DNA from: Ahaetulla prasina
Taxonomy: Eukaryota > Chordata > Lepidosauria > Squamata > Colubridae
DNA: 64,000 nt
Assembly (NCBI RefSeq): GCF_028640845.1
Contig: NC_080540.1
Coordinates: 168,769,752-168,833,751 of the forward strand
Reading direction: 5' to 3'
The notes beneath the pieces are model-generated. The model had not been told where the DNA came from, ran no database searches, and saw only the letters and a list, made by a program, of their open reading frames with translations. This document shows positions 56,561 to 64,000 of this stretch, one piece after another. A program made the translations under genes and the position numbers. Each line of letters opens with the position of its first letter. The first letter of the stretch is position 1.

Positions 56561-56695
56561 GTGAGTGGAACTCTTGATCTTTCCTCCATGTGTTATTCCT
56601 CCATGGGTTTTCAGGACTCCCCAAATCTCCTTTATTATTTATAGATCAGTACAATTAGGAGGACATAAGTTAGTGGAGAACAAAGGTCTTTAGAT

Positions 56696-56813
56696 CAGGG
56701 GTCTCCAACCTTGGCAACTTTAACCCTGGTGGATTTCAACTCCCAGAATTCCCCAGCCAGCTTTGGGAGTTGAAGTCCTCCAGGCTTAAAGTTGCCAAGG
56801 TTGGAGACCTCTG
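56696..56813. mobile_element. Palindromic hAT-type MITE
   Basis: CAGGGGTCTCCAACC to GGTTGGAGACCTCTG. The target sites CTTTAGAT (56688-56695) and CCCTAGAT (56814-56821) match in 6 of 8. Confidence 0.9.
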
Positions 56814-56830
56814 CCCTAGATTATGAACCA

Positions 56831-56895
56831 TTTCTCTCCTCTCTCCTCTCCTCCCCTCCCCTCTCCTCTCTTCGCCTCTCCTCCCCTCCTCTCTT
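56831..56895. repeat. TCTCC-rich polypyrimidine tract
   Basis: Imperfect (CTCTC)n / (CCTCC)n array. Confidence 0.9.
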
Positions 56896-57815
56896 TTTTA
56901 TTTTGCATTTTTTTCACATTACTTGTTTTTTACTTTCATTATTTTTTTTTCTGTCAACATCTGTATTGTTTTTATTCTTTTAAAAATAATCTAAGGACTA
57001 TCTTTTGCTGGGGCTTAATTAAAAAATCAAATCAAAACATGTCTGTTGCATAACAAAATATTTTCAATGTTATTAATCTTTAAAAACACTCTTGCATATT
57101 ATCTTTTGAAACATCGGAGCATGGCAATTCATTTTCCTGAATACTGTTTTGAATGATTTAAAAAAAATCATTCTGGGAAAGAAAGATCCAAATGTTCTAG
57201 CAAATATACAGTAATGTATGACTAAAGATACCGCATTTGTGCTGTGAGCCATTCTCTTCTGTTTCACATAATGGTCATTATTGGTGTCATTTTTATGAAA
57301 AGACAACCTCTGAATTGCTCCCTTTGTTTTCTCCTTGCATTCACTTTTGGTTTACTCTACGGAAAATTGATGGTATGTTTGCTTCTTTTTATTTTTACTG
57401 CTAGTGAAAATAATTTGTTTACTGAGAAAGTAATTTCTCTTTCATTTGCTGCAGAAAGATGGAGACAAATTGTATTTAGTCAGATTTAAGGCTGATAATC
57501 ATGATTGCATTTTATAAAATATGTTCACTATGACAAAAGTTATATATACTGTAGATCTAATTTTTATGGTTAAGGGAAAATACAGTGCCAATTTATTTCA
57601 TTAGGTTTTTTTTAAGGAACTAGTATTTGAAACTATATATAATGTCACTATAATGATTTTTGTTTAATATTGTATGTCCAGTCATTGTGGCTTATTCAAT
57701 ATTGCTTAGAGAAGTACTATATGTGAAAAACAATAGTACTATAGGCAGGCTAGCCAGGAGGAAAACAAAAATCCAAAAGGCACCTGAAATCTTCTCCACC
57801 TGAAGATTTACCAAA
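56896..57815. other. AT-rich intron sequence, unassigned
   Basis: No coding similarity and no named repeat seen. Confidence 0.4.
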
Positions 57816-57817
57816 TG

Positions 57818-57905
57818 GTAGAATAGAATAGAATAGAATAGAATAGAATAGAATAGAATAGAATAGAATAGAATAGAATAGAATAGAATAGAATAGAATA
57901 GAATT
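57818..57905. repeat. AATAG pentanucleotide microsatellite
   Basis: (GAATA)n, about 17 perfect units, at the 3' end of the L2-like LINE fragment, whose tail is ATTCT-rich. This is a clear case of a microsatellite seeded by a LINE tail. Confidence 0.97.
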
Positions 57906-58335
57906 TTTTATTGGCCAAGTGTGATTGGACACCCAAGGATTTGTCTTGGTGCATATGCTCTCAGTGTACATAAAAGAAAAGATACGTTCATCAAAAGTCA
58001 TAAGGTACAACACTTAATGATAGTCATAGGGTACAAATAAGCAATCAGGAAACAATCAATATCAATATAAATTGTAAGGATACAAGCAACAAACTTACAG
58101 TTATACAGTCATAAGTCGAAGGAGATGAGTGATGGGAACGATGAGCAGATTAATAGTAGTGCAGACTTAGTAAATAGTTTGACAGTGTTGAGAGAATGAT
58201 TTGTTTAGCAAAGTAATGGCGTTCAGGAAGAAATGTTCTTGTGTCTAGTTGTTCCAGTGTGCAGTGCTCTGTAGTGTCGTTTTGAGGGTAAGAGTTGAAG
58301 CAGTTTATGTCCGGGATGTGAGGGGTCTGTAAACA
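57906..58335 (-). mobile_element. L2-like LINE 3' fragment
   Basis: 'ttattggccaagtgtgattggacacccaaggatttgtcttggtgcatatgctctcagtgtac' matches 32940-33000. It continues into the C-terminal coding end, 'cttgtgtctagttgttccagtgtgcagtgctctgtag'. Confidence 0.88.
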
Positions 58336-59479
58336 TGGTGTGCATGTTCAGGCTTTCAAGTTTCAATGTTTTCTTCATTAATCAAAGTGATTAAAAATCC
58401 GGGTGGACAAAAGGAAGGGGTTTGAAGTGAAAGCTAGATCTATACTGTGCACATTAAGCCCGATTTGATTTTACCTTCTGATGATTTTTCTTATTTCCAA
58501 TCATCTTGCCTGATAAAGAATTCTTGAACACTTGGACAGGTGCAATTAGTTTGTAAATTTTCAGTTGCCGTCATAAAAATATTGCCTCAAGAGGAGTTTG
58601 GGCCTTTCTGCTGCCCATTATCTCCTGTTAACAGCTGGCCATTCTCTTTTGGACTTCCTTAAGCCCATATGTCTTTCTGATAAGAAACCTACGTTAAAGT
58701 TCTGCTTCCTTCCGATCTGGGAAAGGAAGAAGATTCATGCAGGTCATGCTCAGAAGCATTGCCTCTCACAGCCCTGACATTTGGGCTGCTACTTGGTAAA
58801 AAGAAAACAAGGGAATGGGGAGGTCTGACTAAATTTTCTCCTTGAGATTTTTCCAGTTGTCAGACTGGACATACATTTGCAAATTGGAAACGGCTGTCTG
58901 CTACCCCTAATTCAGGGACCAGTTCCACGGTCTTGCAAATTTTCCTTGACCAAAGACATTTCTCCTTGCTAATATTTCAAGTGACTCACATCTTGCACAA
59001 CTATATCATCCCACACAAATTAAAAAAAAAAAAGGTAAACCCACCAGTTATTAGTGATGATAGAGGTGCCACTCAGCATGATTGCTTCCTTATTTCTGGC
59101 CTCTGGGAATCCGTATACCTGTTGATTAGATACCATGGGAAGGTTGCAGTTTTACTTTGCCATCCTGCCAGATGAAAGGGGGTCATAGAAATGAGGAAGG
59201 CAGTTGTGGGCCCTGGGCAATCAGCTTTATTATACAGTCCCTGAGCTGGCACCTTGTGGGTAAATGTTACTACCCTTTTCCACTAGGAGATTGCAATTCA
59301 ACAGGGAGAGCACAGCATAGGAAAATTCTTCACCAGTTGAATCTCTGTTGTGAATCCCTTAAAACACCTCCCCCATGAGATATTATGCTTTTTTAAATTA
59401 TTTCAGAGTATGAGAAAAGATGAACCCTTGAAGAGGCTGCCCCAATCAAGTAGAAATGCATTATCCCAAAGCTGTTTTT
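58336..59479. other. Intron sequence, unassigned
   Basis: No gene or repeat recognised. I looked here for the last NCKAP1L exon and did not find it. Confidence 0.4.
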
Positions 59480-60005
59480 TTTTTCCAAGAGGCAACTGGT
59501 CTTTCTGGTTTTTCTTTGAAGACGCTTCGCTTCTCATCCAAGAAGCTTCTTCAGCTCTGATTGGATGGTGGGGAATGGAAAGTTTTATATTCCTTGCAGA
59601 CAGCTGGTCATTTGCATTCTTTTTAGAGAGTCGTTGAGGCCACCTGGAGGTTTATCTGTGTCATGAAGGTCCCCTGAGTGGTGCAAATGAGTTTGGAGCC
59701 TTCTTGGAATTGCTAAAAGGACTGTATTGTAGACTGCAGATAGACGATGTCATATCCCTCCCTCTCTGTTGAGAGAGAGAGAGAGCTGTTCAATTTTGAC
59801 CTCTTTTTCAAACCAGTGGTCTTCTATGTCTAAAATGCGGACTTTGTTGTCTTCAAAAGAGCGGCCTTTGTTTTTTAAAAGCTGTTGAATCTTGTCGTGA
59901 TGGGTTTATTCTCCTGTGTTGTGCCACTTCATAAACGCAAACCATCCAGTCAGAGCTGAAGATGCTTCTTGGATGAGAAGCGAAACGTCTTCAAAGAAAA
60001 ACCAG
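59480..60005. mobile_element. Penelope-like element, head-to-head short copy
   Basis: Left part, minus orientation: terminal repeat 'ggcaactggtctttctggtttttctttgaagacgcttcgcttctcatccaag', then decayed GIY-YIG-side coding sequence to about 59940. Right part, plus orientation: CTGAAGA (59956-59962), T, GCTTCT-TGGATG-AGAAGC, GAAACGTC (59982-59989), then 'ttcaaagaaaaaccag'. It is cut at 60005 by the L1. Confidence 0.8.
59956..59989 (+). ncRNA. Candidate hammerhead-like hairpin in PLE terminal repeat
   Basis: CTGAAGA-T-GCTTCT-TGGATG-AGAAGC-GAAACGTC. The arrangement is that of 49504-49537, but with a different, fully paired stem. The flanks GAG and TTC could form a short helix I. One extra base follows CTGAAGA. 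The minus-strand copy at 59517-59555 has GAAGCGTC instead of GAAACGTC. Confidence 0.5.
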
Positions 60006-60590
60006 AGAACTTCCGGGTGGCTCCACCTCTTCGCTGAGCCCCTAATTAAAGGGGCTCCGCACTGAACATCGTAAAAGCCAGGAAAAGCCGGCTTTAATCT
60101 TTTTCCCTGGATGAAAGGGGAAAGATAAGAGCAGCAGGAAATGTTGGTAGACCTCCCCAGAGGCTTTGTTTTAATTAAGCAGAGCCTCGAAGGGTCGACG
60201 GGTCCCATAAATATTCCTGCCCTCCGACTTCAGTGCGTGCCTGCAAAAGCAGGAAAAGAAGAAAGTGTCCATCTCTGCTAATTGTCTTATCTTTATGGAT
60301 CTCTTTAAGCAGACGGAATGAGTGCCAGCGGACAATTATTGGATTGCAAGTATTTTTGATTTCCTGACTTCTACCTTTTAAAAAAGAGAAACTTTTTTTC
60401 CTTTGTTTTAATTGACTCTTAAAGATGGCGCCTGAACGGGAGTGAAAGTGACGAATGGAATTTCAAACAGTCTGTGCAACTAAGAAGATAAGAAATGTTA
60501 TGTGTGGATTTTAATGAAGTGAACTGAGCTCTCCTATACTTAAAGGGAAAAGAAGTTTCTAGACTTATATTTTGTGAATTTTAAAACTGA

Positions 60591-61652
60591 AATGGCTACT
60601 AAACCACCTAAGACTGGGGGCAGAAGGGTTCTGAACCAGCTTTAGAAGATCTGATTAAAGAGCAAGGAAAGTGTCTGAAGAAAGGTTTAAGGAGATTATG
60701 GATAATAATGAGAAAATAAGAGAAGAAATAAAGAGAATAATAAAAAATAAGAGAAGATATCTTGATGGCTTTTCAAGGTTTGGCAAAAAGACTGGAGGTG
60801 GTGGAGGAGGAGGTGCAAGAAATTGTTCAGTCAAATCAACAAATAGAAAATAGAATGGGGGGAATGCAAATCAAATTGGATAAAAATGAAGATCAAGTGG
60901 TGGTGATGCAGTATAGAATGATGGAAGGAGCTCTGAGAATTAGAGGTTTGAATGAGGACAAACGGCAAGATTTAAAAATTTTATCAGAAGCTCTGGCTGA
61001 ATTTATTGAACTTGATCCACAAGAGGTTGCTTATCAAATTGACAAAATTTATAGAGTTAATTCTTGGATTGCTAGGCAAAAGAAACTTCCTAGAGACATT
61101 GTGGTTTATTTTTTGAAAAGAACAGTGAGGAATCAAATTTTGCAAGTTGCTTTTCAGAAAAACTTGAAAATAGGGGAACAGGAGTTGAAGGTTTTGAAAG
61201 AGATTCCTCCCAAGATGTTAAGGGATAGAAAGGACTTTACATTTTTTACACAAGAACTTAAGAAATACCAGATTCAATTTAGATGGGAGGTTCCAGTTGG
61301 CTTGACAGTGTATTATCAAGGAAGGAGATATCCGATTGACACAGTGCTTAAGGCCAAAGATTTTCTTTCTACAGTGCTGAAATTTGAAATAGAAATAATA
61401 GAAAAAAGAATTCAAGAGACTCAAATGGGTGTGGAAGCTGAGGTGATTCCAGTGATGTTACCATCAGAGGAACAACCACAAGAACAAAGACTGACGAGGG
61501 GAGCCCTTAAGCGTAAAGAAAAGGAGCAACAAACTCAAAGTAAAGTTCAGGATTCTGCTACAGAAGCGGTGGGAGGAGCACGGCCGGAGATACGGGAGGA
61601 CGATCTTCAGTTGATTGCTCAAAGGCTTCAGCAGCCCAGTAATGGCAAATAA
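60591..61652 (+). pseudogene. L1 ORF1p (RNA-binding coat protein), broken start
   Basis: The likely start, MATKPPKTGG at 60591, meets a stop after 17 codons. A short frame at 60671-60853 (EERFKEIMDNNEKIREEIKR, coiled coil) precedes the long frame 60762-61652 of 296 codons. That holds coiled-coil text (EVVEEEVQEIVQSNQQIENR), the RRM-like core (ALRIRGLNED) and the C-terminal domain (IPPKMLRDRKDFTFF, FRWEVPVGLTVYYQGRRY), the order of L1 ORF1p. Two frame changes separate the three pieces. The stop overlaps the ORF2 start by 11 bases. Confidence 0.88.
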
Positions 61653-63815
61653 AATCTTGACTTGGAATGTCAATGGTTTGAACTCAGCTCAGAAGAGAAG
61701 AAAAATATTTCATTATTTGAAACAATTTAAAAATGATGTTATTTGCTTACAAGAAACGATATTAAATTATCAGATCAAAAGTACCTAATAAACTCAAAGT
61801 TAGGTAAACATTTTGTTGCTTCAGCTTTGGAGAAAAACATGGCATAGTGGTTTATTTGAGAAAAGATAAACCAGCCAAGTTAATAGAGGCAGATACTCAT
61901 GGAAGATATATTGCTATTGAACTTACAATAGAAACAAAAAGGACTCTCTTGCTTGGTATATATGCACCCAATCAGCAACAAGAAAAATTTTATAGAATGT
62001 TATATGATAAGTTGATCTATGGGATTATAAATCGTATTATATTGGGAGATTGGAATGGAGTAATAGATACGAAAGGACAAGAGAATTTCTTCCAAGAAGA
62101 TACCTGCACATGCAAAGCTGCCTAAATCCTTTTTGATATGATAGAAGATTTTGAGTTAAGAGATGTATGGAGACGAATTTGGAGGAAAGAGACTATACTT
62201 TTTCTCTGATAGGCATCAATCCTTCTCACGTATTGATTTTATTTTAATTTCTAATGATTTGCTTTTTAGGGTGAAGAAAACTAAGATATTTCCAAGATGT
62301 TTGTCTGATCATAGTCCTGTTTGGATGGAATTGCAATATGGAAAAGAGGGTAGAAGAACTTGGAGATTAAATGAAAATTTGTTTAGATATCAGGATAATG
62401 TAAATCAATGTAAAAAGCAGATGAAAGAATTTTTTGATTATAATTTGAATAATGAAACATCGATAGAAATGGTTTGGGACTGCAGTAAAGCTTTTATGAG
62501 AGGTGTATTAATATATCTTAATAATAGACAGAGAAATAAGCAACAAAGACAGCGTAGGTATCTAGAAGAGGAAATTTATAAGAAACAACAATTATTAATA
62601 CATAATCCACATGATCAAAAAGATGCAATAAAGTTACTACAGAATCAATTTAATATGATAATGGCTGATCAGGTGGCAACAAATATACAATATGCCAAAC
62701 ATAATACTTTTTGTAACGCAAATAGACCTGGTAGGTGGTTAGCATACACCTTAAGGAAAAGACAAAAACAACGTACTATAGAAAAAATAGAATACAAAGG
62801 CAAAGAGAGATATCAACAGGATAAAATTAAAAAAGCTTTTTTAGAATATTATACAAATTTATATCTTAAAGATAATATATTGAATAGGGATATTGATAAT
62901 TATTTGAAGGAATATAAGGTTAAAAATTTAACTTTAGAACAAACGGATGAACTGAATCGGCCTATAACCTCTGAAGAAATTATTTTGGTAATTAAACAAT
63001 TAAAAATGGGAAAACTCCTGGTACGGATGGGCTCACAGTTAGTTATTATAGGAATTTACAGGATGAGATGTTAGGTCCACTTAAGGAATTATTTAATCAG
63101 ATACAACTAGGAGAATTCCCCTCATGGAGAACCTCTTTTATTTCATTGATACCAAAGAGGAACAGGATTGTTCTAAACCTGGGAATTATAGGCCAATCTC
63201 ACTTTTAAATAATGATTATAAGATTTTGTTAAAATAATAGCTAATAGATTAATGTTGATTCTGCAGCGAAGAATTCATAATGATCAATCTGGATTTATAA
63301 AAGGGAGACAGATGAGGAATAATGTTAGGCAGATTGTTAATTTACTGGAGTACTTAGAAAAGAAAATTTTTATTCCAGCAGCATTTATTTTTCTCGATGC
63401 AGAGAAAGCTTTTGATCGATTGCATTGGGATTTTTTATTTAAATTAATAGAAAAGATGCAATTTGGAGATGGTTTTTTAAGAATAATTAGGGCAATTTAT
63501 GGAGAGCAAACAGCACAGATTATAATCAATGGTAGCTTAACAGAACCTTTTAAGATTGCGAAAGGAACAAGACAGGGATGTCCTTTATCACCATTATTGT
63601 TTATTTTAACTCTAGAACCATTATTGGATAAAATACGAAGTAAAGGAGATAGAGGAATTAGAGTTAGACAGTATGAATATAAGTTAAGAGCTTTTGCAGA
63701 TGATTTGGTGATTACTTTAACAAACCCTATAAATTCTAGTAAATCTTTGTTGGAAATAATTGATCAATATGGGAATGTCTCAGGGTTTAAGGTAAATCAG
63801 AAAAGACAAAAGTGA
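61642..63815 (+). pseudogene. L1 ORF2p (endonuclease and reverse transcriptase), several breaks
   Basis: Starts ATG at 61642: ILTWNVNGLNSAQKRRK and DVICLQET, the first APE endonuclease motifs, then a stop near 61790. The frame 61847-62125 continues with LLLGIYAPNQQQ and ILGDWNGVID; 62163-63074 with FSRIDFILIS, LSDHSPVWMEL and the linker; 63252-63815 with DQSGFIKGRQ, FLDAEKAFDRLHW, GTRQGCPLSPLLF and FADDLVI. At least three frame disruptions. The sequence after 63815 still matches ('ggagttgattgtttggaaaaattgc') in another frame. Confidence 0.9.
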
Positions 63816-64000
63816 TAATAAAAATATGGCCAGACAACAGAAAGAAAAACTAGAGGAAGTAACAGGATTTGAAATTGTAAAGAAGGTTAAGTACTTAGGG
63901 TTTATATTACGTCATCAAATGTGAAATTGTATAAGAATAACTATGAGGTTTTATGGCAAAAGTTCAGAAGGAGTTGATTGTTTGGAAAAATTGCAATTAT

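Larger units (their letters stand above)
60006..64000 (+). mobile_element. L1-type LINE, nearly full length, broken, runs off the edge
   Basis: A 5' untranslated region from about 60006 ('gaacttccgggtggctccacc'), ORF1, then ORF2 in pieces. It inserted into a PLE terminal repeat right after 'aaaaaccag'. ORF2 shows endonuclease motifs and reverse transcriptase motifs but is split by frameshifts and stops, so this copy is dead. The window ends in ORF2 after the FADD box. Its orientation is the same as NCKAP1L. Confidence 0.92.

Noticed and set aside
58336..64000. Search for the last NCKAP1L exon (LLQLGQETDK and SCFPYVLLRNAY type blocks)
   Set aside because: No such frame was found on the + strand after 56560, so the gene end is taken to lie outside the window.
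1..64000. CRISPR arrays, operons and bacterial-type elements
   Set aside because: None seen. The direct repeats present are microsatellites or transposon internal repeats, and the genome is vertebrate.

Overview
The window is vertebrate nuclear DNA from a squamate reptile, most likely a snake. It holds one protein-coding gene on the + strand, NCKAP1L (HEM1), a haematopoietic subunit of the WAVE regulatory complex. The squamate call rests on the repeats: Sauria SINEs with the (ACCTTT)n tail, CR1, Bov-B/RTE, L2-like and L1 LINEs, several Penelope-like elements (PLEs), palindromic hAT-type MITEs and an AATAG pentanucleotide array. No bacterial or organellar genes were found.

Nineteen consecutive coding exons of NCKAP1L lie between 2456 and 56560. 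They add up to 724 whole codons, about residues 337-1060 of a protein of about 1,127. Every junction is in phase and uses GT-AG, except the first intron (2553-4814), which starts with GC. The 5' exons (about 336 residues) and the last about 65 residues lie outside the window. The introns are small up to 29240, then one of about 17 kb (29241-46308) is packed with repeats.

Layout: 1-2455 is a repeat block with a 0.57-kb segment present twice (145-710 and 1735-2301), each copy carrying the same Sauria SINE, with a solo LTR between them. 2456-29240 holds 16 exons separated by MITEs, nested solo LTRs, an old Bov-B relic, and a CR1 copy with an open 589-codon reverse transcriptase frame antisense to the gene. 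29241-46308 holds MITEs, fold-backs, L2-like and Bov-B fragments, a CR1 broken by a SINE, and a CR1 palindrome. 46309-56560 holds the last three visible exons, a head-to-head PLE between TA-rich microsatellites, and further PLE and CR1 pieces. 56561-64000 holds an AATAG array with an L2-like tail, another head-to-head PLE, and a young but broken L1 that runs off the edge.

The most interesting non-gene signals are: (1) a hairpin motif resembling a hammerhead ribozyme core, repeated in four different PLE families with different but complementary stem sequences; (2) a shared acidic Ser/Asp/Glu-rich reading frame inside several divergent solo LTRs; (3) a recent, almost perfect hairpin just after an NCKAP1L exon.
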